This document shows positions 37,228-48,587 of a stretch of DNA of 64,000 bases, in pieces. Position numbers and translations under genes: made by a program. Numbering within the stretch: the first letter of the stretch is position 1; each line of letters begins with the position of its first letter. This stretch comes from Desmodus rotundus (lineage: Eukaryota; Chordata; Mammalia; Chiroptera; Phyllostomidae). Under the pieces are notes generated by a model, which did no database searches, was not told the origin of the DNA, and saw only the letters and a program-made list of their open reading frames with translations. Where the stretch lies: positions 80,849,073 to 80,913,072 of the forward strand of contig NC_071388.1 in the NCBI RefSeq assembly GCF_022682495.2, in the 5' to 3' direction.

Positions 37228-38067
37228 ATGGCCCAAATGACAGAACACTTCAAAGCTCCAGAAAAAATACAACTAAGCAACGAAGAGATAGCCAACCTAT
37301 TGGATGCACAGTTCAAAACACTGGTTATCAAGACGCTCACAGAATTGGTTGAATCTGTTCGAAAACTAGATGAAAAAATGAAGCCTATGCTGAGGGAAAC
37401 AAAGGAAAATGTACAGGGAACCAATAGTGATGCAAAGGAAACTGGGACTCAAATCAACGGTGTGGACCAGAAGGAAGAAAGAAACATCCAACCAGAAAAG
37501 AATGAAGAAACAAGAATTCGGAAAAATGAGGAGAGGCTTAGGAACCTCCAGGACATCTTGAAATGTTCCAACATTCGAATTATAGGGGTGCCAGAAGGAG
37601 AAGAGGAAGAACAAAAAATTGAAAACTTATTTGAACAAATAATGAAGGAGAACTTCCCTCATCTGGCAAAGGAAATAGACTTCCAGGAAGTCCAGGAAGC
37701 TCAGAGAGTCCCAAAGAAGCTGGACCCAAGGAGGAACACACCAAGGCACATCATAATTACATTACCTAAGATAAAACAGAAGGAGAGAATCTTAGAAGCA
37801 GCAAGAGAAAAGGACACAGTTACCTACAAAGGACTTTCGATAAGACTGTCAGCTGATTTCTCCAAAGAGACCTTACAGGCAAGAAGGGACTGGCAAGAAG
37901 TATTCCAAGTCATGAAAGGCAAGGACCTCCATCTAAGATTGCTCCATCCAGCAAAGCTACCATTTAGAATGGAAGGGAAGATAAAGTGCTTCTCAGATAA
38001 GGTCAAGTTCAAGGAGTTCATCATCACCAAGCCCTTATTATATGAAATGTTAAAGGGACTTATCTAA
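37228..38067 (+). CDS. HAL1-type ORF1p, intact (RNA-binding retrotransposon protein)
   Basis: 279 codons from the ATG at 37228 (MAQMTEHF) to the stop at 38065-38067. An upstream in-frame ATG at 37198 would add ten residues including a lysine run encoded by an A run; 37228 is preferred because copies B and C keep it. By family knowledge ORF1p is a trimeric nucleic-acid chaperone that coats element RNA. Residues: coiled-coil-like charged region about 18-110; RRM about 112-165 with CSNIRIIGVPEGEE; C-terminal domain about 166-270 with TPRHIII (171-177) and IRLSADFS (205-212); end KGLI. It is shorter than human L1 ORF1p (338 aa), mainly at both ends. No frame damage. Alternative: ORF1 of an L1 whose ORF2 was deleted, but B and C share the same layout. 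Confidence 0.88.
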   Translation: MAQMTEHFKAPEKIQLSNEEIANLLDAQFKTLVIKTLTELVESVRKLDEKMKPMLRETKENVQGTNSDAKETGTQINGVDQKEERNIQPEKNEETRIRKNEERLRNLQDILKCSNIRIIGVPEGEEEEQKIENLFEQIMKENFPHLAKEIDFQEVQEAQRVPKKLDPRRNTPRHIIITLPKIKQKERILEAAREKDTVTYKGLSIRLSADFSKETLQARRDWQEVFQVMKGKDLHLRLLHPAKLPFRMEGKIKCFSDKVKFKEFIITKPLLYEMLKGLI

Positions 38068-38470
38068 GAAAAAGAAGATAAAAAATAGGAACAGTAAAAA
38101 TGACAGCAAACTCACAGTTATTAACGACCATACCTAAAACAAAAACAAGAGCAAACCAGGCAAACAACTAGAACAGGAACAGAACCATAGAGATGGAGAT
38201 CACATGGAGGGTTGCCAATAGGGGAGGGGGAGGAGGAGAGGGGGGTAAAGGTACAGAGAATAAGTAGCATAGATGATAGGTGGAAAATAGACAGGGGGAG
38301 GGTAAGAATAGTGTAGGAAATGTAGAAGCCAAAGAACTTATAAGTATGACCCACGGACATGAACTACAGGGTGGGAATGTGGGAGGGATGGGGTGGGCAG
38401 GATGGAGTGGAGTGAGGGGGGGGAATGGGACAACTGTAATAGCATAATCAATAAATATATTTAAAAATTC

Positions 38471-39189
38471 AAAAATGAAAACAGAGATGAACAAAAAAAT
38501 ATATAAGATGAAAATTGTCTAAAGGTAGAAAACAATGGAGAAAAAGACAATCATTTTAGAAACTAAGATTAAATTACAAGTTCTGAAGGAATAAGAGGTT
38601 CCATGAAGAAAGGAAATAAGAGTATGAAAGTGGAACAAATAAAGGGCTGAAAAGAACTGCAGAGGGTACAATGGGATGGAAGATTAGCAAGGGTGGTATA
38701 CCACACATAAAACTGGAATTCCTGGAAAAGAAGAGAAATAACAGAATACAAATAATATTTAAAATTATAACCCAAGAAAAATTTGGGGAATAACAGAACA
38801 CTAATATCCATTTTGAAACATACTTGTGATACTTACTACAGAAAAGGAAATCCAAGATATATCCCAGTGAAAGTATTAGAGTTCAAGATAGAAAATTTCA
38901 TGTGTACTTCATATAAGAAGGAAATCAGAAAAGCATCTCAACAGCAACATACAAAGCAAGATAACTGATGATCAATAGTTTTAATAAGCTCAAGGAGAAA
39001 AAGTGAGTAGAAGATTTTATATCTAGGTGAGCTTTAGTTTTCAATTAAGACATATAGAAAGAATCAGGGAAATAGAAAATAGTAATTAGAATCCCACAGT
39101 AATGATTGCTGTGGTGAGCAAAACTTTAAGGAAAAAAAGGACATTTTTATAGTTTCAAAATATCTCCCCAAAACATTTGTTAGTTATGG
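38471..39189. other. Unique A-rich sequence, nothing recognised
   Basis: A-rich on the plus strand with chance frames only. Confidence 0.4.
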
Positions 39190-39850
39190 GGCGGTGTTAA
39201 CATATTCCCACAGATTCTTTGGTACTTCTTCCTGGAGATACAGCATTGTTCCCCTCCTCTTGAGCGCAATCTGGGCTTGGTGACTTGTTTCTCAGAAATG
39301 AAGCATGCATAAAGAAAAATAGTTAACTTTACAGAGGAGAAACCTATATGCCCACATTACTCAGGTGACCAAGGTTGATGTTTTCAGTACTGTAATAAGT
39401 CATGTTGACGACATATACCCTCAGTATGATACAATGAGAAGGTCTCTTGACTTCGGTGATATTCTTCTTCCAACTTGTAATGCAAGTCTAATGTTGATCA
39501 AATGTCAGACCAACCAATATTTAGGGACATTCTACAAAATATTTGATCTAAACGCTTCAGTATTGTCAAGGTCAAAAAAGACAAGAAACACTGATACACC
39601 ATCACATACTAGAGGAAAGTAAGCAGACATGAGAACTAAATGCCAACTAGTGTCCTGGATTGGATCCTGGGACAGAAAAATAACACTAGTGGATACTCTG
39701 TAAAACCCAAAATAAAGCCTGTAGTTAACATCTTAGTTTTGATAATTGTGCCATGATTATTTAAATGTTAATATTAGGGGAACTTGGGTGAAAGGCACAT
39801 GGGAACTCTCTGAAAATCTAAAATTATTTCAAAGTAAAATTTTTTTTAAT
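39190..39850 (+). mobile_element. Old L1 (L1M-type) 3'UTR
   Basis: Sense L1M 3' features: ataagtcatgttgacgacat, then gacattctacaaaatatttg, tggattggatcctgggacag and a terminus gaaaatctaaaattatttc followed by A-rich sequence. Confidence 0.75.
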
Positions 39851-40105
39851 GTTAAGAGATAAGCAGAGGAGGAATAAATTCATAGATTGCCACATAAATA
39901 CTAGTCACAATCAATTAATATTATTTAAAGCTGACAAACCAAATATAGCATTATAAGTACAGAGCAAGGGTAATTGGATATGCAATAAATTAACATAAAG
40001 GTAATAACAACTAAAAGAATAATTCAAACCATCTAAAGTACAAAAAGAAATATAAAAAATAAATAAAGCAAGCTTTATAAACAGTAACGATAACATAATA
40101 TACTT

Positions 40106-40320
40106 GGCCCTGACTGGTGTGACTCAGTGGATTGAGCACTGGCTTGCGAACCAAAGGTTCACCAGTTCAATTCCCAGTCAGGGCACGTGCCTGGGTTGCA
40201 GGCCAGGTCAGGTCCCCAGTAGAGGGTATATGAGAGGCAACCACACATTGATGTTTTTCTCCATCTCTTTCTCCTTCCCTTCCCCTCTCTAAAAATAAAT
40301 AAATAAAATCTTAAAAAAAA
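40106..40320 (+). mobile_element. VES SINE
   Basis: Head ggccctgactggtgtgactc, box B-like ccagttcaattcccagtcag, body with gcacgtgcctgggttgcagg, a pyrimidine-rich 3' part and the tail aaataaataaataaaatc. Flanking direct repeats of about aacataata. Confidence 0.95.
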
Positions 40321-41194
40321 ACATAATACTGTTGGCAAATATCAGTTAAATAATATGAGAGTTTAAACCAAACAAATCAGTCATATAAATTAATGTAAAT
40401 GGAATAATCAAACCATTACAATAAAAAGATTTGCTCAAGAAGGAATCTGAGCTCTATAGTATAGAGATAAAACTAAAACAAAGTGATTAAAAAAGGCTCC
40501 AAATAAGTGTAGGACTAGAGATGTATCTGATAAAGTATAGGAAACCATCTAAAAACTAATTTGTAAGAAGCCAATTGAATATATACAAAATGGAGTACTT
40601 CACGACTATAAAAAAGAGAACTATCAGTACATATGATATGAAATGATTTCCAAATCACATTGTAAAGTAAAAAAAGAAATTAAGGCATAAAGTGTATGTG
40701 TATGCATGCTACCATTTGAGTGAGAAAAAAGGGGAAATAAGGTTGTGTAGATATGGATGTACGTTTGTGTGTTTTCTTATTTTAAAAAAATAACAGAGGA
40801 AATATGGGCCAGAATCTAGTGAACATTATTGCTTATAGGGCCTATTCAGAAAAACATTTAATTCCCATTGTCACACAAGAAGTGCACAAGGTTAGCTTGT
40901 ACCAAGGGCACGTAGTGCATCAGACTGCAGTCATATCGAAGAGCTCAGAAACCACCCTGAAGTTTTTCAGTTAAGTTCCTACATGCCAAATTTGAGATAA
41001 GGAATAATAATTACAATGGGTTGAGGCTTATAGAACAATAAAATCTATGGGTTTATAGTGATAATATTAAAAATGTTAACAGCCTTCATAAGATATTAGA
41101 AAAACAACTTATTTGAAAAACTGGTAATTAGGATTGTTAATTCTGCTTTTTCTGTGAGAATTGTGTCTATTTTGTTGTCTCTTGGGTTTGAATC

Positions 41195-41410
41195 TATACA
41201 GTGAAAGAGAGAGAGAGAGAAAGAGAGAGGGTGAAGGCAGGTGGAAGGTTGGGGAGTGAAAGAAAAAGAGTAGAGGAAAAGGGAGTAGACAGAAGGAAAG
41301 GAAGAGATGGAAAAAGGCAAGAGAACAAATTGAGAAGGGGAGGGATGAAAAAGGAAAGGAGGAAAAAGAAAAGAAAATAGAAAATAGAGCCAAGAAAGCA
41401 AAAATAAAAG
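41195..41410 (+). repeat. GA-rich low-complexity tract
   Basis: Purine-only for most of its length, starting with (GA)n. It opens long antisense frames that are not genes. Confidence 0.9.
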
Positions 41411-42409
41411 AAAGATTCTACCACTATTTTTTAAATTGAATGGAAAAAATGCCAAAGATAATTATTCTGAGGTTTTATAAAGCCACATATAATTTCTAAA
41501 AGTTTCCAGAGAGACAATAAAAGAATGGGAATCAGAACGATATGCAATCTCTCAAAAGCGGCACTGCTTGCTAGAATATAGGGGAAGAATGCCTTCAATG
41601 TTAGAAGGAAAATTATTTCAAGTCTAGAATTCCATAGACACCAAATTATCGATCACGTGCGAGGAAAGAACAAAGATCATCGACAACATGTCAAGACCAA
41701 ATGTTAACTCACAAGACACAACTGAGATTTCTTAGCCAAATGAGGGACTGAACCTTGAAGAGGAAGATAGAGAGCTCGCAAACTCCTCAAAGGGAAGCCT
41801 CAGCAGGACAGCTACTACATTGGGCCCAGCGAGAACAATCCCTCTAGGCCCAAACAAGAGGACAGAGGCCATCACGAAAAGTCTCTCAGATAAAAAATAA
41901 CAAAAAATTATTTGATACAGTTGATTTTCTAAGGAAGGTATTTGATAGACCCACAATAGACTTAATTGAACAAATGGGAAGATAAAGTTTTATTAACTTA
42001 AAAAAAAATCCCACAAAAATCCCACAGAATAGAAAATAGAAGCATGGTACACTGGTAGTTTCAATGGCAAAAAGGGTTTGTGTGTCCCTAATGAAAACTG
42101 CTTTTCAAGAATTATGGGAAATCATGATAGGCCATCAAAGATGAGAGAGTGGGGAGGGATAAATAAATATTCATTTACTGCAACAGAAAGTTGATTGATA
42201 TCTCTATAATTGAAATATAGAACTAAGAAATATAAAGGTAAGTTTTTAGAGAAATAGCTAAAACAATACAAAGTAGCTATAGCTAAAATGCATAGGTCTT
42301 AGCATAAACCTAGCCATTTTAGAGTGCACATTTTAGTAGTATTTTTTAAGTTGATTTTTGAATAAAAAGTAAAAAGTAAAAACAAAATAAAAGGAGCAAC
42401 AGAGAGGGA

Positions 42410-42860
42410 GACTAGTCTGAATCATTTGGTAGCATGCAAGTGAGAGATGATGGCAACATGGAACTGTGAACAGGTAGTCAGTGTACATGGGGAGGGTCGC
42501 GCACATTTCAGATATGTTTTAGACACAGTTGGAAGATCTTGTGAAAGTTTGGATATGATAGCAGAAAGACATGGAGAACTGTTCCTGATTTCTTCTTTGC
42601 CCAACTGAGTAGAAGCTGCTACCATCAAGACAGAGAAGACCAGGAAAAACCATGTGTTGGGGAAAATTCCACCTTGCTTTTTGATCATGTTAAATTTAAT
42701 GTCTTTGAGACATTCAAATAATTATGTCCTGCTTGGCAGTTGGATACATGAGTGTAGAGATCTAAAAAATGCGTCAGAACTAGAAATACACATTCTGAGT
42801 CATCTTTATATTGATGATATTAAAAGCTGTAAAAAGTGTAAATTTGTCACATAAAAAGAA
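42410..42860 (-). mobile_element. L2 fragment
   Basis: Plus-strand text agtgagagatgatggcaaca, then catgttaaatttaatgtctt and ggcagttggatacatgagtg is the reverse complement of L2, in the same order as at 25035-25600. Confidence 0.65.
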
Positions 42861-44399
42861 AGAATGGAAAGTATAGAATAAAGAATCTTATATCTGAAAC
42901 TTATAGAATCCTAACATTCAGACTATGGTTAGAGGCAGAAGAATCTTTTCCAATCATCAAAGTCATTACTGCATAGTCTAATTACTTCTTTAAATGTCTC
43001 TCTTCCCTACTAGAATATAAGTGTAGATATTGGAACTGTCTGGTTTGTGTGTGTGTGTTGAGCAGACTAGAAAGATGAGAAATAAACCTCTGTGTGTGCA
43101 AGAGCCTGTGAGTGTATGACTGAATGAACAAAAAGGAGTCACAAGAAATCAGTGGGTAAGGGAAGAGTGAGTAAATGCTGTTGAAGTACTGCTTAGCCAT
43201 AAAAAAATCAGATTTTAATTCTTACTTTACAACATTCTAAAATGAATCCCAGTTGAGTAAGAGTGCTCTGTATAAAAAATTTAGGCTACGGGAAAAAAAG
43301 ATAAAAAATATGTTTATAAAATATCTCTGAAAGAGGGAGAACATAAAATTTCATGCAAATAGAAGAAATAAACCGCTAACCAATTTATCTAGGAACCTTC
43401 ACTTATCGATCCTTTCTTTTCTCATTGATTTGTGAAGCTTTTCTTATTTTATATGGGAGTAATAAAATGTGGATAATCTGATTTTTCAAAGTGATTAATG
43501 TAATGATTCTTGATTTAAAATCAAATTGTTTTAATTATTGGAACCTCATTACATATTTTAATCTATAAACATCAAAGCTATTTGTTTTATTGATTATTAT
43601 TTTTCTAGAAAAAATTTAGAATTATTTTGCCAGGTTCTCAAAGAAGTCCTCCTTGGATGTTTATTTGAGTTAAATTAATCTGTGAGTGATTTTTGGAGAA
43701 ACAAGCCAAATAATGTTATATCTTCAACTCATGCTATATATTAATAAATTCTAGGCAGAATCAGGAGTAAAGTACAAAAATTTAAACTATCAAAAAAAGA
43801 AAAACTAAACAAGAAGAAGCAGGAAAATGAGGAAGAGGAGGAGATAAAAGAAAAAGAAAAAAAGAAATATTGATAGTAATTTGAAATATTAGTAGTATAT
43901 CTCAGATTAAGAAATTCTTGCCAAAAAGCATAAAAGATTATACAATACAAAAATCAACATATATAAGCAAATGAAATTTTAATTTTTATCAATTTATAAA
44001 TAAATATTAAAATACTATTAACATACAGTAATCATTTGCCACAAACAATTTCAATACTTCAATATCTTTTCTCTGTAACCAGTATCACAAATAAATTAGG
44101 AAATAACAGGAAGACTTAAAGAAAAAATTAACAGATAATTCATAGAAGTAAAAATGGCCAATAAACAATATTACTTAATTTTACTATTACTTAAAAAATA
44201 TAAGACAATAAAACAGTGACTTCATCGATGTTTTAAGTGTTTACTGAGTGTTTACCACAGAAGCTGCTTTTCTACATTCCATAGTACATAACATGATGAT
44301 GCTTTTAGAAAGGTAAAGGACCTCAGTCATAATTCAGGTTAAAGTAGATCTTAATCTACTGTAGCCAGATTGTTATAATTCATTATTAATTTCCTACAA
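42861..44399. other. AT-rich sequence; small L2-like tail
   Basis: 43000-43135 (ctctcttccctactagaata, then gtatgactgaatgaac) resembles an L2 3' tail in sense. The remainder, including an A/GA-rich patch near 43790-43865, shows nothing recognised. Confidence 0.35.
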
Positions 44400-44600
44400 A
44401 ATATTTATTTGACTCTGCGTGTGTATTTCTTCTCATTCCATTTTCCTCCCCATTCATGAATCTTATCTAGGATAAACTTCATTACTTTAAAAATAGATTA
44501 CTGCTATTAGTCTGCTTCTAGTCTCTCTCCCTACAAACTAATCTATCTATGTCTGCCAGGTCACTTTTCTGAATGAAAATGAACAGACTTCTGCCAAGAA
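44400..44600 (+). mobile_element. L2 fragment
   Basis: Contains gattactgctattagtctgc, tagtctctctccctacaaac and aggtcacttttctgaatg, matching an L2 ORF2/3' region in sense. Diverged. Confidence 0.45.
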
Positions 44601-44993
44601 ATTGTAAATATTTCAAATACTCTACATTAGATTAATGTTTTCCACTAATTAGACAAGGTTAATCAAGGCAGACTATTAGCACATTTAAACATTTAATTTT
44701 GATGCTGTGTTAATTTATTGAGGTTTGGAACAATAGTCTGACATAATTCCATGAGAGTAAGGAGGGTTGGTAAGGAAAGTTGCCATTGGGTTTTCTTGTG
44801 CTTCACTTGATAATGGTGGAGTTGGGATTAAGAGTTGCCAGACAATTTGAAACCCCATTCATATATCTTTCTTAAAACAGAGGCTAATCACTTAGAGATT
44901 ATTATTTTACATGAAAACATATGTTTGTTTTTCTATGTCCCTTATCTATGACACCATTTTAATAAATTAAAATGTTTCCGTTAATGATAAAAT
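44601..44993. other. Intergenic, downstream of the OR gene
   Basis: AT-rich, nothing recognised. It would contain the receptor's 3'UTR on the minus strand. Confidence 0.35.
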
Positions 44994-45920
44994 TCATTTA
45001 AGAATATGATTCCGTGTAATTTTTTTCAGAACATTTATCACCTCCTTATTTCTCAGGCTATAAATAAAAGGGTTTAGTAAAGGAATTACTATTGTATAAA
45101 AAATAGCCACTGGTATATCTTTATCCCCTTTTTCAAATGGTCGAATATACATGAGTAGACAAATGTAGAATATTGAGACAGACAGGAAGTGGGATGAGCA
45201 GGTAGAAAATGCTTTACCTCTCCCTTCTTTGGATTTCATTTTGAAAACAGTAAAAAGGATGCAAATATAAGAAATCAAGACAGTGGCAATGGTGAAGATT
45301 TGAATTGGCATTGAAAAAATATAAATCATTAGTTCATTGATGTAAGGGTCAGTACAGGAGAGTCTGTAGAGTGGAAGGATATCACAAAAAAAATGGTCAA
45401 TTTTATTAGATCTGCAGAAAGTTAACCTTAACAGAAGCCCTGCATGGATCAGAGAATGCAGGCTGCTGGCTATGAAGGTCCCTACAGTCATCTGGATGCA
45501 GAGCTCCTTTGGCATCATGGTGTGGTACTGCAGTGGGCTACATACGGCCACATAGCGATCGTAAGCCATTGCTGCCAGGAGAAAGCAGTCTGCAGTTTCA
45601 GCAAGGCAGAGAAAATAAAATTGTACTATGCATTCATTGAGGGAAATCACTCTGTCCTCAGAAAAGAAGTTTCCTAACATCTTGGGAGTAATGGCACAAG
45701 AACAACAGGAATCCATCAGAGCCAGGTTGCCCAGGAAGATGTACATTGGTGTGTGAAGTTGCCGCTCCATAAATATCAATGCCACCAGGCCAAGATTACC
45801 CATCACGGTGATCAGATAGATGGCAAAGAACACCAGAAACAGAAGGATCTTCAGCTGTGGATAATCTGTAAATCCTATGAGGACAAACTCAGTTGTCAAG
45901 GAGTGATTTTCCTTAGCCAT
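44994..45920 (-). CDS. OR5K: Olfactory receptor, family 5 subfamily K-like, intact
   Basis: 308 codons on the minus strand, ATG at 45918-45920, stop at 44994-44996. The open frame extends to 46013, but Met at 45920 is chosen: it gives MAKENHSL with an N-glycosylation site (NHS at 5-7) and the usual OR length. Class A odorant GPCR features: GN at 41-42 (TM1), [16 protein letters not shown] 57-72 (TM2), C97, [10 protein letters not shown] 118-127 (TM3), KAFSTCSSH 237-245 (TM6), [12 protein letters not shown] 280-291 (TM7). The motif set and the N-terminus fit OR5K receptors as I know them; CLDND1 next door, as in human, supports this. The TM6-TM7 loop (RPFEKGDKD) looks short. It lies on a single exon, as is normal. 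It should work in olfactory cilia through G-olf; the odorant is unknown. Confidence 0.93.
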   Translation of the reverse strand: MAKENHSLTTEFVLIGFTDYPQLKILLFLVFFAIYLITVMGNLGLVALIFMERQLHTPMYIFLGNLALMDSCCSCAITPKMLGNFFSEDRVISLNECIVQFYFLCLAETADCFLLAAMAYDRYVAVCSPLQYHTMMPKELCIQMTVGTFIASSLHSLIHAGLLLRLTFCRSNKIDHFFCDILPLYRLSCTDPYINELMIYIFSMPIQIFTIATVLISYICILFTVFKMKSKEGRGKAFSTCSSHFLSVSIFYICLLMYIRPFEKGDKDIPVAIFYTIVIPLLNPFIYSLRNKEVINVLKKITRNHILK

Positions 45921-47993
45921 TCCTGGTTTCTTGGCTGAGATAGAAATCGTAGAGAAATAAAATTCTAAGGTAGAATGGTATATTTCTTCCCCCCTAATAT
46001 TTCTATATACCAAATGAAAAAACTCTCTTTAGTCATCCTATGCTGTCCCCTGAAAACTAGCACACACACAGTAGGTCAAGTCTGTGAGAAGAAAAGTAGC
46101 ACAGATGGTGTACACAAGATTGTCAAGAAATGCTTGTGTGAATCCCCAAGAGAGAATAGCTTTTTTTCTGCATGAATTATCCAGTGCTGATGTGAAAAGT
46201 TCTAGTCAGTGTATATAATTTACCATCTCCAAAATTAAAAAACATTTTCTTATGATGTCTTTTCCTCCAAGAGAAGAAATAAATAAGTTTAAAATACTTT
46301 CTTATGGAACTGATGTGGTATTTGACAATAAATTGCTCTTTAGACCTTTTAAGTGTCTAATATTAAGAACTCCACAGAATCACAGTGGATTTTTAAAATG
46401 GTTCCTCTGGCTTAGTATTCCTTCACAGCTAAGTTTGTTGTGGGATACTTCAGAAAAAGGCCTATTCACCTTTAAGACAGTGTAAGAATATAAGTTGATT
46501 TTGATATTTTTATATTTATTACAACACATTCTGAATCTTACTCCTATGTTAATAGAACACATCCCCCAAGAAATTATTTTTTTAAATGATCTGTTTATCT
46601 TAATATTCTCTGTCTCTATTTTAAGTGTCCTATATGCATGTCCTATATTATGAGATTTGGCAACTAAGTCTTCATTCAGAGTGTTCATATGCCTCCTGGT
46701 AAATACCTATCTTGTACTCTCTGAAACTTCTTATATAGAAATCAGTCTTCATTTTTGGTGAATCCCATGGAGGTTCTGCATTTATTATATGATTATTACA
46801 TTTACAAACACATTTACTTCTAATTCCCCATATATTTATTGGAATTCACTGATCACCCAAGTTTATTATATATTTATTATAGTTTAGCAACCATAATATT
46901 ACAAGAAACATAGGTTTTTAAGAATGTCAAAATCATCTTTCTTTTCTTCCAGAAATTTCTAAAAACATTTGACCTCAGCATTTTTCAGATAGACACTTTT
47001 GAAGAAGAACCTACAATGGTTAGTCAAAGTACATTGTGTTTAAAACGTATTTTGGTTAGTTTTTTGCTGTTTCTCATCATTGTCCACACTGAATTTAATA
47101 GATTATTTTTCTATTTGCTCACATACCATGGTAAGGTTTTCTGGAGTCTTATCACTAGAAGGTTACAATCAAATGAATAAAGTAAGTTTGCCCTTTATAT
47201 TTTAGGTCCATAACACTTCAAAAATACCTTTTAGAATTATAGTATTTTGGAAAAATGTAGTGAAAGTATACAAAGACAGCTTTTCATTATTATTTTAGCA
47301 AAACATAATAGAAAATCAACTGAAAATACTTATATGAACTCTGGTTTAGTTTTCAATAATCACTGTTTTATGTAAAAGATAATGTATCAGAATAATAAGT
47401 AAAAATTCATTTTTCCTTCTCCAATGTAAAATATGAATTATTCAGCTGATTTAGGAATCAATATTACTTTACATCCCATAAATATTTTACAGAGTCATTT
47501 GCAGCCTTACCTGTACATTTATGGAGAAGACAATGGTAATTTTGAACTCAGAACAGGACAGAATGATCCACTGTTCTGTGTTTCTTTATTGCTGTCTATT
47601 GTGTCTTCAGTTTAGAGACAGACCAAGAAAATAAGTAAATAAAATGCAAAACCAATGAAAAGTGCTGAAGTATTTTAGGGAAGTGTGTATTTCTGCATTT
47701 TAATGCTTTCATGTAAATATATTAGAAACCAGTCCTCATATAAAATGACAAACATTTTATAGTAGCTGATTGGCCACCTGATATTTATTTTTAGATAAAT
47801 TAAGAAAATCTGGGTCTTTAAAACATTTGGGAATAAATTATGTAACTCTAGGATATTCACATACCAGTAGGTCAGTGAAAATAATTATGTTAGCTTCAGG
47901 CAAAGTTAAAGTTTTCCCTTGATTCTAGAGGGATTACCTTCACGCTCGCATCATGGTATTTCAGCAGAAATGCCTAACCTGGGAGACATGGTT
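45921..47993. other. Intergenic, 5' side of the OR gene
   Basis: AT-rich sequence. A 5' non-coding exon of the receptor probably lies within or beyond it, but I cannot place it. No clear repeats. Confidence 0.4.
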
Positions 47994-48587
47994 TCCAAAA
48001 CACAAGTAATTCAGAGAGCATCAGTGAAAGATAAATAATATCCTTTGAGATTCAGGGAATAAATGAAATGACCATCATTAAAGTCAGCTAAGGATCCTGT
48101 TGATTTTTTTTTCATTGTTGTACAATTACAGTTGTCCCCATTTCCCCCCACTTTACCCCCCCCACCTCCCACATTCAACACCCCCCACCATTGTCTTTGT
48201 CCATGGGTCATTTATACATGTTTCTCAATGACCCTTCCCCTTCCTTCTCCCCTTATCCTCCTCCCCCATCCCTCTGGTTACTGTCAGTTTTCCAAAACAC
48301 AAGTAATTCAGAGAGCATCAGTGAAAGATAAATAATATCCTTTGAGATTCAGGGAATAAATGAAATGACCATCATTAAAGTCAGCTAAGGATCCTGTTGA
48401 TTTTTTTTTCATTGTTGTACAATTACAGTTGTCCCCATTTCCCCCCACTTTACCCCCCCCACCTCCCACATTCAACACCCCCCACCATTGTCTTTGTCCA
48501 TGGGTCATTTATACATGTTTCTCAATGACCCTTCCCCTTCCTTCTCCCCTTATCCTCCTCCCCCATCCCTCTGGTTACTGTCAGTTT
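47994..48587. repeat. Perfect 297-bp tandem duplication
   Basis: Units 47994-48290 and 48291-48587 read the same throughout, both starting tccaaaacacaagtaattca and ending gttactgtcagttt. Each holds about 115 bp of host DNA plus the 3' end of a minus-strand L1. TTT microhomology sits at the junction. Confidence 0.97.

Larger units (their letters stand above)
36481..38470 (+). mobile_element. HAL1-type (half-L1) element, copy A, full length, intact ORF1
   Basis: About 2.0 kb: GC-rich 5'UTR 36481-37227 starting gagaaccaagatggcggc, ORF1 37228-38067, then a purine-rich 3'UTR ending ctgtaatagcataatcaata and an A/T-rich tail. There is no ORF2: the 3'UTR follows ORF1 directly. The 5' boundary matches copy B exactly. 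No target-site duplication was found around A. HAL1 elements are L1 derivatives that encode only ORF1. Confidence 0.9.
39851..42350 (+). mobile_element. Ancient L1/HAL1-like remnant, interrupted by a VES
   Basis: Adenine-rich, diverged. 40360-40440 has atgtaaatggaataatcaaa-type ORF2 text; 41570-41800 has gaatgccttcaatgttagaa and attccatagacaccaaatta-like text resembling old L1/HAL1. It is degraded and boundaries are unclear. A GA-rich tract sits at 41195-41410. Confidence 0.4.

Noticed and set aside
36481..38470. Copy A as an L1 whose ORF2 was deleted at this locus
   Set aside because: Copies B and C have the same ORF1-to-3'UTR junction and B is bounded by a target-site duplication.
41109..41455. 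Long minus-strand frames rich in Phe, Leu and Ser
   Set aside because: They come from the GA-rich tract read on the other strand; low complexity, not genes.
45921..46013. N-terminal extension of the OR from the upstream Met at 46013
   Set aside because: The extra 31 residues have no OR character; the Met at 45920 gives the usual N-terminus with its glycosylation site.
47994..48587. Two independent L1 insertions
   Set aside because: The duplicated unit includes about 115 bp of host flank identical in both copies, so it is one insertion duplicated afterwards.
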